This document shows, in pieces, positions 5,069 through 13,317 of a stretch of 34,439 nucleotides of DNA. Positions within the stretch are counted from its first letter, which is position 1; each line of letters begins with the position of its first letter. The translations under genes were made by a program, and so were the position numbers. The notes below the pieces were generated by a model, which was not told where the DNA came from, made no database searches, and saw only the letters and a program-made list of their open reading frames with translations. This DNA is from a virus, in IMG/VR virus record IMGVR_UViG_3300047121_000388, positions 1 to 34,439 of that record; one strand, written 5' to 3'.

Positions 5069-5815
5069 TTAGTTGCAGGCGATTTTGAAAGAAAAGGCGG
5101 CGGCGAATTGCAGTCGCTTCCGCATAGAGGAATTGACCGCAGAGTTAAACAGCGCAGATGCCGAAATGTAGCCCTTCCATGCTCCAGTCGCGTTGCTTTC
5201 TGGCGTTGTTGAGTCAAAAGCCATGCCAACCCTATATTGATTAACGTCAAAATTCGCCGTTGCATTTGCGCCTGTTTGCGTGGCTGAAGACGATTCATTT
5301 ACTCTTATTGTTCCATTTGTTCCGTTCCAAATAGTTGAAACAATATACCAAGTGTTTTGCGATATTGAAACGGTTGACGAGCCGCTTGATTTTAAGCAGT
5401 AAAACTGATTATTGGCGCTATTTCGCAGAAGAGGAATACCGCGAGAATTATTATCAAAATCGTTGGCATTGTTTTTGCTTAATGCCAACGCTCTTGCAAA
5501 GGCAGGCGTGCTACTGCCCAAATTCACAACCCCGACATAAGTGAGCGTGTTGCTAGTCGCCGTGAATGATCCGTCTAGTCTGTCTTTTGAATCGGATGCT
5601 GGAGCAAATTCTAAAGACGGCTGGCCGCCTTGAATGTTGGTTCTGTATTTTGGCTTGTATGCAGCCGTTGCTTGCGTTGCATCGTTGTTGTTTGTGCTGC
5701 GGTCTTCCCATGTATTAACATCCGTATTGTCGCTTTGGTTGAATCCATAGCGAGCGTCCAGCGCCACAGATGCTCCTGCGGCTGCTGGATTAAAATGTCG
5801 TTGTCGCGCTCTCAT
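5069..5815 (-). CDS. Tail-fibre / receptor-binding protein with lectin-like fold
   Basis: A 248-aa protein whose N-terminal part (about 17-75: ALDARYGFN ... WEDRSTNNNDA ... GGQPSLEF) follows the pattern of concanavalin/LamG-like domains found in phage adhesins. The middle is Ser/Thr/Asn-rich. The C-terminus (RKRLQFAAAFSFKIACN) resembles the end of such lectin-like units. It probably helps bind the host surface. The DNA from about 5220 to 5700 is visibly richer in A+T than its neighbours, which suggests a swapped-in host-range segment. It starts just 2 bases after the long fibre gene. Confidence 0.65.
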   Translation of the reverse strand: MRARQRHFNPAAAGASVALDARYGFNQSDNTDVNTWEDRSTNNNDATQATAAYKPKYRTNIQGGQPSLEFAPASDSKDRLDGSFTATSNTLTYVGVVNLGSSTPAFARALALSKNNANDFDNNSRGIPLLRNSANNQFYCLKSSGSSTVSISQNTWYIVSTIWNGTNGTIRVNESSSATQTGANATANFDVNQYRVGMAFDSTTPESNATGAWKGYISASALFNSAVNSSMRKRLQFAAAFSFKIACN

Positions 5816-5817
5816 GG

Positions 5818-8262
5818 TCAGTTGAATATAATCTCAACGCCGAGCAGGCGGGCATCTACGGCGAGGGTGTCTCCGCCTGCGTCCGCATCACGATACACTT
5901 GAAGCTGGATCGGCGTGTTGGCCGCTGGCGTCCCGCCAATGGTCACGGCACTGGTCGCCGCCGAAACGTGCATATCGTCAGCCGCAAGCAGCGTGTCGGT
6001 CGCCGTCTGCGCGGTGCCGTGGGCGGTGTCGAGGGCATCATCGTTGGCGAAGGCGCGGCCTTGGAGGCCCCAGATAACATCGCCGCTGCCCGAAGCTGCG
6101 GTCCAATAGAAGCGGGCCGTGATGGTCGAGTTGTTGTAATTGCTCGGCATGATGACGAGTGCCTGCGCGAACTCGTCGGTGCCTGCGTCAAAGAGTAGCT
6201 CGTCGAAGTTTTGCTTGTTGGTCGAAGTCTCGCGGGAGTCCACGCCGCAGCCTGTGGTCGTGCGCGGAATCCATGCGGAGGCGGGAATCCAGAGGTTTGT
6301 TGCGCCGCCTGTCGCGGTGACAGTCATCGTCGTTCCGCTAATCGACAGCCCCGACCCCGCCTCCAGATACCGCAGCTTTCCCTCGCTATCGTCGAAAAAT
6401 ACGATGCGGTCGGCGTTCGGGTCATCGGCCACCAGATCGCTGCCAGAGACGCTCAAGACATCGGCTGTGGATGCGCCGACTGCGGTGACGCCCGCCCCCG
6501 TAGCCGACAACTCCCCCGCCGACAAGCTCAAGCCCGAGCCGATTTGGATCTCCTCGACGGCACCTGTGCTGCTGCTTGTCCTTCCGAGGATGCGGGCGGT
6601 GGCTTGCGTGAGGCCGCTGGTGGTGATGGCTCCTGCCGCTACCGCGCCAACATCTCCTGCGGTGGTTGGGATGTCTGTAACCACTGCGAGAGTTCCCGAC
6701 TGGTCGGGAATCGTGAGGGTTACGTCATCGGAAAGTTGCGACTGGACATCGAAGGTGGCGGCAAATTCGTTGTCGAGGTCTTTGAGCGAGATGTTTTCCG
6801 TAAGTTCAATCGTGCCAGTTTGCGGGACGATGATCTTTGGATTCCAACTGCTGCCATTGTAAAGCGTTAGGCGGTAAATGCCGTCTGGGGGCTGGCCAGG
6901 AATTGCGAGACCGTGGGCGAAGCCCGAAGAAATGTTGTGGTCTTGAAAAACAATAAACTGCGCCGATCCCCCAAACATGACAAGTGGAGTTTGTGAGGTG
7001 CCGTCTTGGCAAACAATGTGCGCGAGATGTTCCCCACTGTTGATCCAGTTAAATGCTGCTCCTCCCTGCCCGCCGCCGACAATCAGCGAATCAAAACGCG
7101 GCGTTGTGTCATCGGCTATCGAATCGCTGCCCGCATTGACCCCGCCAGATAGCGTGATGGTTTGTCCGTTGCTTGGAACTTGTGATGTGCTTCCGCCATA
7201 GTCAGAAACGCTGGCAGTGTTTGACGGGTTGGCCGAGTTCCATGCGGCAAGAACTGTTTCTATATCGCTCGTTCCGTTAAATGACAGCGTGATGCTATTG
7301 CCTGCGGTTCCTGCATCGTTGGCAATGATCCAAACGGTGCCCGTCATGCCTGAGACGGTGCCGAAGAAAGATGCTTTTGAGCCTGCGGTGTGACTTGCGG
7401 CGTGCGCCACAGCCGTCCTCGCATCGCTTAACCGCACATCGTCCCCAGCGCAAAAGCTCCCTGCCGTGTTAGAAAATGAACCCGCCTCGACTACGCCGTT
7501 GGTGCCTGTTTTGAGCGGGAGGTTGGCGGTGGTGCCGATCTTGCCGTCGTTGGTGAGGTTGCCGTGGGTGTGGGAAGCGGCTGCAAATGCGGTGCTGTCT
7601 GCGGTAGCGGCGGTGCCAAGGCCGCTGACGCTGGTGTTAGGCACGCTGTCGCCAACGAAAAGGAACGTGCTTCGGGCGCGGCCCACAACCGTGGACAGCT
7701 TGGCTTTTTCTATTGAGCCATCCCAAGCGGACAGCCAAGGCCACGCAGCGTTGTCATCTTCGCTGGATTCAATGATGTTTTGCGTATTTGGCGAGCCATC
7801 CGTGATATGCCAGCGAAGACTCTGAAAGAAAACATAATGGCCCGTGGTTGTGCGATAGACCCGTTTGCTGTTAAGCGTGCTGTCGGGTATCGGGTAGTAA
7901 ATCCCGTTGCCGTCTGCAAATTCGTAGGTGAAAAAAGCCGCCGAATCGTCGTTGCCGCTGGTGTCGATTTCGGAGCCGTCGAGAATAACGGTGCCCGTCT
8001 CGCCATTGACCGAAGACACGCCCGACGCCGGGGCTGCGCCCCATTCGGGGGCCGTGCCGCCGCTGTTGACCTTTAGAATTTGGCCTGCCGTGCCGATGGG
8101 CAGGCGTTGCGCGGCTGAAGCGCCTTGATAGAGAGTGTCGCCTTGGGTGGTGAGCGTGCCCAGACCGCTGCCCGTTGCGCCTTGCGGGCCTTGTGGGCCT
8201 GCCGGGCCAGCCACTTCAAGCACGGTAGCGACTTGCTCGATGATTTCGATTGTGTCGCCCAT
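5818..8262 (-). CDS. Large tail fibre protein with collagen-like repeat
   Basis: An 814-aa fibre. The N-terminus (1-17) is followed by a short collagen-like Gly-x-y run (19-32: GPAGPQGPQGATG). Next come modules typical of phage fibres: LTTQGDTLYQGASAAQRLP with APEWG around 37-77, a Gly/Ser/Thr-rich shaft, and ILGRTSSSTGAVEEI with GSGLSLSAGELSATG near 560-590. The C-terminal 150 residues (from about WIPASAWIPRTTTGCG) form a beta-rich unit that includes MPSNYNN, FYWTAASGSGDVIWG and DTLLAADDMHV. The same kind of C-terminal unit is familiar from many unrelated phage tail proteins. Expected role: host attachment. Confidence 0.85.
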   Translation of the reverse strand: MGDTIEIIEQVATVLEVAGPAGPQGPQGATGSGLGTLTTQGDTLYQGASAAQRLPIGTAGQILKVNSGGTAPEWGAAPASGVSSVNGETGTVILDGSEIDTSGNDDSAAFFTYEFADGNGIYYPIPDSTLNSKRVYRTTTGHYVFFQSLRWHITDGSPNTQNIIESSEDDNAAWPWLSAWDGSIEKAKLSTVVGRARSTFLFVGDSVPNTSVSGLGTAATADSTAFAAASHTHGNLTNDGKIGTTANLPLKTGTNGVVEAGSFSNTAGSFCAGDDVRLSDARTAVAHAASHTAGSKASFFGTVSGMTGTVWIIANDAGTAGNSITLSFNGTSDIETVLAAWNSANPSNTASVSDYGGSTSQVPSNGQTITLSGGVNAGSDSIADDTTPRFDSLIVGGGQGGAAFNWINSGEHLAHIVCQDGTSQTPLVMFGGSAQFIVFQDHNISSGFAHGLAIPGQPPDGIYRLTLYNGSSWNPKIIVPQTGTIELTENISLKDLDNEFAATFDVQSQLSDDVTLTIPDQSGTLAVVTDIPTTAGDVGAVAAGAITTSGLTQATARILGRTSSSTGAVEEIQIGSGLSLSAGELSATGAGVTAVGASTADVLSVSGSDLVADDPNADRIVFFDDSEGKLRYLEAGSGLSISGTTMTVTATGGATNLWIPASAWIPRTTTGCGVDSRETSTNKQNFDELLFDAGTDEFAQALVIMPSNYNNSTITARFYWTAASGSGDVIWGLQGRAFANDDALDTAHGTAQTATDTLLAADDMHVSAATSAVTIGGTPAANTPIQLQVYRDADAGGDTLAVDARLLGVEIIFN

Positions 8263-8263
8263 G

Positions 8264-8620
8264 TTAGCGAGTCACCTCCGGGGAAACTGTCAGCACGCCC
8301 TCAACAAGCCGCTTCACCAATCCGCCTGCGCTGACGAGTTCAAGATCGTAAACATAGCGCCCAGCGGCCAGAGCGGCGGTGTCTGTGGCCGTAATGGAAA
8401 GATCAATCGTTCCAGCTGCGCCGCCAAGGGCAATGCGTCCGTTTTCTGTGGTAAGCGTTAGCGATGGCGAGGCGGCGCTGTAAGATGTGCGGGCCTGCAT
8501 CCGCGCCGTGTAGCTCGTCAGGTTGACCAGCGCGGCGGGTGAGCCGCTTTTGTAGGTCATGCGTTGAGTCCAACTGCTTCCCTGCGGAATGGTGAGGTCG
8601 TGCGAGGCAACGGCGCTCAT
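8264..8620 (-). CDS. Baseplate/tail beta-domain protein (BppU-like)
   Basis: A 118-aa beta-rich protein (MSAVASHDLTIPQGSSWTQ...). The pattern, a polar N-terminus with IPQGSSW, then YTARMQAR and a final LVEGVLTVSPEVTR, is like small phage domains that sit between the baseplate and fibres. I chose the ATG that overlaps the stop of the upstream membrane protein gene (ATGA). It is probably structural and links the fibre to the baseplate; the assignment rests on fold-like pattern and position. Confidence 0.55.
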   Translation of the reverse strand: MSAVASHDLTIPQGSSWTQRMTYKSGSPAALVNLTSYTARMQARTSYSAASPSLTLTTENGRIALGGAAGTIDLSITATDTAALAAGRYVYDLELVSAGGLVKRLVEGVLTVSPEVTR

Positions 8621-8820
8621 TTTGTATTCCCTCCTCTGCGCCAATAATCTGCCTCAAGCCGCTCTACGCGCGGGGAGAGGGCGTCAAGAGTTTCGGCTTG
8701 GTTGCTGACTTCGGCCTGTAATGTCGCGGCCCACCAGACCACGGCAACAGTCTGGATGAGCAGCACCACGGCGAAAGAGGCCAGGGCAATGTTTACACTG
8801 CGGCGTTCGGAGTCGCTCAT
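8617..8820 (-). CDS. Small membrane-anchored coiled-coil protein
   Basis: A 67-aa protein with one transmembrane helix at about 9-32 (VNIALASFAVVLLIQTVAVVWW) followed by a heptad-like region (LQAEVSNQAETLDALSPRVERLEADY). The layout recalls hemolysin-XhlA-type or spanin-like phage membrane proteins, except that here the membrane helix comes first. It overlaps both neighbours by ATGA, so it is made together with two fibre-type proteins. The function is unknown; a lysis helper or a membrane anchor are both possible. Confidence 0.6.
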   Translation of the reverse strand: MSDSERRSVNIALASFAVVLLIQTVAVVWWAATLQAEVSNQAETLDALSPRVERLEADYWRRGGNTK

Positions 8821-9584
8821 TGCACTGACTGAAGAATGCCGTTGGAGAAAACGAGCGTGTTCGTGTTGGTCAACGCAACCGATCCGCTGAACGGGTGGTT
8901 GGTATTAGTCGATCCAGACAGCGCCCTCATCGCCGTGACGTTGCTAGTGTTGGTGAGGGCGGCGAGTGGGAGGCCGACGTTGGTGCGGACAACATTTGGC
9001 GCACCGAAGCTAACTGAGTCATCAAAATACCAAGCCCCCATAAATTCGCCGTTTACCACATTAATTGATCTAGAGCCCCCAACAATGGCCTCAAGCGTGA
9101 CCTCATTTGATGCCCCCAACCCAATCGCTGTCCGAAAATTCGTGACGTTTGTGTTGGTGAGCCACGTTGCGCCGAGGCCGACCGCACTCCGCGCATTGCT
9201 GGAGTTGGTCGAAGTCCACAAAGTGTTGAGGTTGGTGGAGAAGCCGAGCGATGCGCGGGTGGTGGCGGCGTTAGTTGTGTTGTTAAACGCCAAAGGAACG
9301 CTGGCAGTTAATTCAACATCGCTCCACTGAAATACTGAGCTTCCTAAGATTTCCAACTGCGCCTCTTCAAGATCGATAGATGCAGACCCGTAAGTGACAA
9401 AAGAGTTGCTAATCACCATATCGCCACCAAAATTTACAGGATTCGTAAACGTCAGCACATTCGTCCCCGTGTTGGCGACCACTTGGCCGTTGGTGGTATT
9501 AAAGCCCAGCGTCTTGATCGTCTGCCCGAAGCTGGTGGCCGCGCAGAGGATGGCGAGGACAATGATAAAGAGAAGGTGTTTCAT
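8817..9584 (-). CDS. Exported Asn/Thr-rich repeat protein in tail module
   Basis: A 255-aa protein with a clear Sec signal peptide (MKHLLFIIVLAILCAATSFG, cleavage near 20), unusual inside a phage tail operon. The mature part has diverged repeats of the type TNTNVTNFRTAIGLGA, seen at TTRASLGFSTNLNTLW, SSNARSAVGLGATWL, TNVTNFRTAIGLGAS and SNVTAMRALSGST. Such Asn/Thr-rich turns are common in bacterial surface and phage fibre proteins. It may be a fibre that needs export, a surface protein made by the infected cell or lysogen, or a domesticated host gene. It overlaps the coiled-coil gene after it. Confidence 0.6.
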   Translation of the reverse strand: MKHLLFIIVLAILCAATSFGQTIKTLGFNTTNGQVVANTGTNVLTFTNPVNFGGDMVISNSFVTYGSASIDLEEAQLEILGSSVFQWSDVELTASVPLAFNNTTNAATTRASLGFSTNLNTLWTSTNSSNARSAVGLGATWLTNTNVTNFRTAIGLGASNEVTLEAIVGGSRSINVVNGEFMGAWYFDDSVSFGAPNVVRTNVGLPLAALTNTSNVTAMRALSGSTNTNHPFSGSVALTNTNTLVFSNGILQSVQ

Positions 9585-9587
9585 GAG

Positions 9588-10118
9588 TCAGTTTCTAAGC
9601 GCGGACAAAGCCCCGTCATCCCCAATGGAAATTGTCCAGGTGTAATTGGCCGAGGCTAGGTTGAAGGAGGAAAGCGTGGTGACGCTGGTCAGCACCGACT
9701 CGGTGCCACGGATCACATCGTTGTAGATGATGGCCGAACTCGGCAGGGTGCTGGAGGTGTTGCCGCTCTCCTGCCACTCAACCTCCACCTTGCAACTGAC
9801 CGAGTCTTCCGTGTCGGCCGGGAACAGCGCATCGATGTTGGCCGAGGTCATGTTCAGCGAGAACGTGTAGATCGCGCTCGTGCCGGTGCCGCTTTTGACC
9901 CAGTTGCCCGCATAGGCCAAAAAGTTCCCCGCGTAAGTGGATTTAAGGCCCATCTTACCGATGGCCCCGGCGGCGAGCTCAACTACCGCCCCGTTGCGGA
10001 CGAACTGAACCTCGACCGGCGTGTTGTCGCGGCGCGTGAAATAAAGCGTGGAAACCTCCTGCAATAAAGTGGGGCTGACGACAAAGGCTCGACTATCCAA
10101 GGAAATATATACGCGCAT
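9588..10118 (-). CDS. Putative baseplate/tail structural protein
   Basis: A 176-aa, beta-rich, Ser/Thr-rich protein with no signal peptide. The start MRVYISLDSRAF and the repeated strand-like segments (VEVQFVRNGAVVEL, SAIYTFSLNMTS, VSCKVEVEWQESG) resemble an immunoglobulin-like or upper-baseplate domain. It sits between the sugar-modifying genes and the fibre genes. No specific family is recognised. It is probably a virion component. Confidence 0.5.
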   Translation of the reverse strand: MRVYISLDSRAFVVSPTLLQEVSTLYFTRRDNTPVEVQFVRNGAVVELAAGAIGKMGLKSTYAGNFLAYAGNWVKSGTGTSAIYTFSLNMTSANIDALFPADTEDSVSCKVEVEWQESGNTSSTLPSSAIIYNDVIRGTESVLTSVTTLSSFNLASANYTWTISIGDDGALSALRN

Positions 10119-10148
10119 GGCCTTGCCCTCGCCCTCTGTGTCAAAGCG

Positions 10149-10586
10149 TCAGCGGGACTCCACGGCCCACTTGAACGGGAAGGCCAGCGGACCCCGCCGC
10201 TCCTCGTCGGGATTGGCGGGATCGTATTCGCGGGAAGGAAGGTTAAGGATCGCCGCCTCGCGGTGACCGTGACATGGCGTGAAACCGTGGAACAAACCCG
10301 CCGGGATGACGAGTAGCTGCGGCGTGTCGGCGACAAGGATGATGGTTTGCCCGCGCTTGGCCTCGGCGTCCCAGATGCCCACCTTGGCCGCGCCTACTAC
10401 GCAATACCAGCGATCCACTTGCAGCCGATGGCGGTGCCATGCCTTTACCACGCCCGCCGCGCAAGTCGTGATGTAGGCTTGGCCGAATCCGTGCGCGTCA
10501 TCCGATGCCCGGAAGATTTCGGTGAGTCTACCCCGCTCATCGAGGTGGGCCGACAGCGGGCGGATCTCGGCTAACATGGCATCCAT
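10149..10586 (-). CDS. RmlC-like sugar epimerase (cupin)
   Basis: A 145-aa cupin resembling dTDP-4-dehydrorhamnose 3,5-epimerase. Supporting elements are DERGRLTEIFR (16-26), the first cupin motif WHRHRLQVDRWYCVVG (50-65; His51, His53), IPAGLFHGF (94-102) and REYDPANPDE (119-128). Full-length epimerases are about 180 aa, so this is a short form. The usual RGLH context is KAWH, so it may be a ketoisomerase or a non-catalytic sugar binder. It overlaps the upstream glycosyltransferase by 16 bases, which ties both to one sugar-modification step. A second ATG (Met4) would remove part of the overlap. Confidence 0.7.
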   Translation of the reverse strand: MDAMLAEIRPLSAHLDERGRLTEIFRASDDAHGFGQAYITTCAAGVVKAWHRHRLQVDRWYCVVGAAKVGIWDAEAKRGQTIILVADTPQLLVIPAGLFHGFTPCHGHREAAILNLPSREYDPANPDEERRGPLAFPFKWAVESR

Positions 10587-11593
10587 GGTTGCTGCCGTTG
10601 GCGAAGGTGGCCCCGGTATTCGCCCTCGGTTTCGTGATAGGCGCGGTGGTGGACGATCTTACCGTCTTTGTCGCGCTTCACATGGTCGGCCGCGGTGTGC
10701 GGGATGGCCGCGATCCGCAGGCCAGCGGGATGCCATCTGTGCCAGCAAAGGAAAAGATCCTGCGTGCCTCTGCCCTCGTATCCGCAGAAATCAGCCAGCG
10801 CCAAAGCCCGCGCGGACATAAGCGTGCAGCCGAGGCCGCACCAATCAGACGGCACAATGGCTCCTTTGCCAATGCCAGGATAGGCAAAGTCCATCCAGCC
10901 GCGCCTGCGCCACCCGTGCTTGCCGCTGACTTCGAAGACGTTGCCGTCTGGCGGGCATTTTTTCACCCGCTCGTGCAGCCGCCCGAGGCGCTTGCCCTCG
11001 CGCTCGCCCACGGCCTTGTCTTTGCAGTCCTTCAGCCGCTCCCGGCAGACCTCAAGGGCGCGGACAAGTCGCGGCGGGAGCTTTCGCTCTTTCTCGTTGA
11101 AGTCCTCGGCAATCGGGTTTTGCGGGGTGCCGTTGCCCCCGAGGAAGAGGCCGTTGGGATAGGTGACGGCGGCGACATGGTAAAACGGGCTTCCGTCTTC
11201 GGTCGGCATTGCCAGCGCCCACTCGGCCACCCGCAGCGCATCCGGCGGCACAAGGTTGTCCGACTCCACCGACCACAGCGCCGTGGCGCGGATTTTCCGA
11301 GCCAGGGCAAACGCGGCCCCCTGCAAGGCGGCAATCCGCATCTGGGCCTCGACCTTGTAATCCTTGCCCTCGGTCCCGCCGTCATCAAGTGGCAGGGCAA
11401 TCGCCGCGATGCGCCACCCCTCGGGCAGTTCGTGGCGGGCGGCTTCGACGGCTTTCTTACCCTCCTCGCTCTCGTCTGTCGCCAGGATAAAATGCGCCTC
11501 GGCGTGGTGCGCGGCGGCGGCGGCGATGCGCCGAAGGAACTGAGGCCAAACGTGGAAATACGACTTGGTTGCGTATGTTGCTATGGCTACCAC
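10571..11593 (-). CDS. Putative glycosyltransferase (GT-A type)
   Basis: A 340-aa cytoplasmic protein. The N-terminal 120 residues follow a GT-A nucleotide-sugar fold: MVAIATYATKSY, then ILATDES (36-42), a helix rich in Ala, and WSVESDN (107-113) as the acidic metal/nucleotide motif (Glu110-x-Asp112). The middle (170-230) is charged, and the C-terminal part has the motifs DFCGYEGRGTQDLFLCW and HTAADHVKRDKDGK. It starts with GTG. Its product overlaps the epimerase gene downstream, and the Ser/Thr-rich structural gene lies 18 bases upstream. I infer that it adds a sugar to a virion protein; an action on host polysaccharide or DNA cannot be excluded. Confidence 0.65.
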   Translation of the reverse strand: MVAIATYATKSYFHVWPQFLRRIAAAAAHHAEAHFILATDESEEGKKAVEAARHELPEGWRIAAIALPLDDGGTEGKDYKVEAQMRIAALQGAAFALARKIRATALWSVESDNLVPPDALRVAEWALAMPTEDGSPFYHVAAVTYPNGLFLGGNGTPQNPIAEDFNEKERKLPPRLVRALEVCRERLKDCKDKAVGEREGKRLGRLHERVKKCPPDGNVFEVSGKHGWRRRGWMDFAYPGIGKGAIVPSDWCGLGCTLMSARALALADFCGYEGRGTQDLFLCWHRWHPAGLRIAAIPHTAADHVKRDKDGKIVHHRAYHETEGEYRGHLRQRQQPWMPC

Positions 11594-11611
11594 TCGGCGG
11601 TGGCGGTTGTG

Positions 11612-13306
11612 TCAAGTAGGCCAAGTTGAGGTGTTTCGCGGCACAGCAAAAACAACTTGCTCAAAAGCTGGTTCCAAATAGCTGATAGGATACCAGTAAG
11701 TTGTGTCTTTTGTTCCAACGTAAGTCGTGTCATTCCCCGCAAAGAAAGAGGTGCCTCCACTTTGGTTTTTGTAGAGGCCGCGATTGATGCGGATAAGCCC
11801 CGTCTCGTTTTCGGCCAAGTCGCCACCAATGAGTCCGTCTCCCCTGCTGCGCGCGACCGTTTGCCATGTTGCGCCCTCAATTCCGAACTCGCCAGAAAGC
11901 TCGGTGTCTACAGTTTCGCCGTCTTCAAGCGTTGTTGTGAGGTAGGTAAAACTGTTGCTGGAAAGCGTAAACCAACTTGGAACCACCGGCGAGGCGGTCG
12001 TGTATCTTGTAAGCTCGCCGTCATTTGCTACTCGAAGATAAGAAAGGGTGATGGCGCTTCCTTCTTCAATATCGGTTTCACTTATGCCGTCGCCCGTAAA
12101 TCGAAGGCCGGCAGCGGCCCCAAGTTTCACGCCTGCGGGCGAATAGACCGTCATGCTCGGGGGTGTTGCTATGACGGGACTTCCGCCGACAAGCGCGCCC
12201 GCTTTTGTGGTGTTGCCAGAGCACGAAGATGACGCAGCGTTATCGATTGCTATTGTGTTAGCAATTGTGGAGCGAACCAAAACTGTTTTTTGCCACGATT
12301 CTCCAAAGACATCCGTTTGCGTTGCCACTGCAATGGTGGCCGAGGATGCCGCCACGGTTTCTGTGTCTCCAAAGTAAACCACTTCAGCTTGGCCGCTAAC
12401 ACGCAGTTCTCCCGATTGCGATTCTCCCGCGATGGAAATTCCAACAACCTCCGTCACAGTCTCGGCATTAACAGAGGCGGGCCTGCTGTTGACCGTCACA
12501 GTGATGGAAGACGCCGAAGAACCAGTGAAAGTGTAAGAACTTAGCGACTCAGAAGAATCAATCGTCTGCGCGGGGTCGGCGGCTGTAACCAGCCCAATAG
12601 TCTCGCGCAAATCCGAAATGGTGGTTTGCGTGGTCGAGACGGCGTTGTCTGTCATCGGCTTGCTCCATTCTGGGTCTTCGTTGATAACCCACAGCACCTC
12701 GCTGGAATCTGCCATGTAGATGGTGTCCCTAGCGTTGCCTTTTGTGGTTTCGCTTTCTGTGACAACAGTTCTTGTTCTTGTGAAAGATGTCGCCTCGACA
12801 AAATAATGTGTTCCTACTGCATCCGTAAGCACAAACTCTGTTACGTCGGTGTCTGAAAAAGTCTGCACGGTTGTCCACTGCGTGCTTTCCTGTGCGCTGG
12901 ATGAGGTTGTTGTGCCGTAGACTTCCAGAGTTTCTGTTGTCGTGGTTTGTTTTGAAACTGTAAAACTTCCCGAAGTGAAAAAACTGCCCGATTGCGAATT
13001 GTCAATAGTGTAGCCAAGCGTTACGTCGCTGTAAGTGACAGTTTCTTCTGGAAAAAAGTTTGTTGTGGATGTGTAAGTTGATGACACGTCCGCTCGTTGA
13101 CCAAACTGCGACTCTGAGGCGCTACTGGATTGCGTGTATCCTGTAGCGTTTTGCGTGTATCCTGTTGTAAATCCATTTGTATAACCAAAAGAAGACAAAG
13201 AACCGAACGCGATTCCCCCGTTATCAAAGGCTGTTCCTGCATCCGAGGACGAACTGGAACAAACCTTCTCAAACTCCACCTCCCTAGCCGTAGTCCACAC
13301 GATCAT
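11612..13306 (-). CDS. Ser/Thr-rich tail or surface structural protein
   Basis: A 564-aa protein of unknown family. By hand count, 34 of the first 100 and 39 of the next 100 residues are Ser or Thr. There are near-repeats GYTNGFTTGYTQ and NATGYTQSSS at about 41-62. Strand-like stretches continue throughout, and the C-terminus (from about 480) is less biased. The DNA is less GC-rich than the replication genes. It lies in the tail/baseplate block directly before a glycosyltransferase, so it is a natural candidate for O-glycosylation. It may equally be an unmodified baseplate or adhesin protein. Confidence 0.55.
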   Translation of the reverse strand: MIVWTTAREVEFEKVCSSSSSDAGTAFDNGGIAFGSLSSFGYTNGFTTGYTQNATGYTQSSSASESQFGQRADVSSTYTSTTNFFPEETVTYSDVTLGYTIDNSQSGSFFTSGSFTVSKQTTTTETLEVYGTTTSSSAQESTQWTTVQTFSDTDVTEFVLTDAVGTHYFVEATSFTRTRTVVTESETTKGNARDTIYMADSSEVLWVINEDPEWSKPMTDNAVSTTQTTISDLRETIGLVTAADPAQTIDSSESLSSYTFTGSSASSITVTVNSRPASVNAETVTEVVGISIAGESQSGELRVSGQAEVVYFGDTETVAASSATIAVATQTDVFGESWQKTVLVRSTIANTIAIDNAASSSCSGNTTKAGALVGGSPVIATPPSMTVYSPAGVKLGAAAGLRFTGDGISETDIEEGSAITLSYLRVANDGELTRYTTASPVVPSWFTLSSNSFTYLTTTLEDGETVDTELSGEFGIEGATWQTVARSRGDGLIGGDLAENETGLIRINRGLYKNQSGGTSFFAGNDTTYVGTKDTTYWYPISYLEPAFEQVVFAVPRNTSTWPT

Positions 13307-13317
13307 GGCTATACAGA

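Noticed and set aside
10589-11629. A 346-aa plus-strand open frame opposite a glycosyltransferase gene
   Set aside because: No domain; shadow of the GC-rich codon positions of the minus-strand gene.
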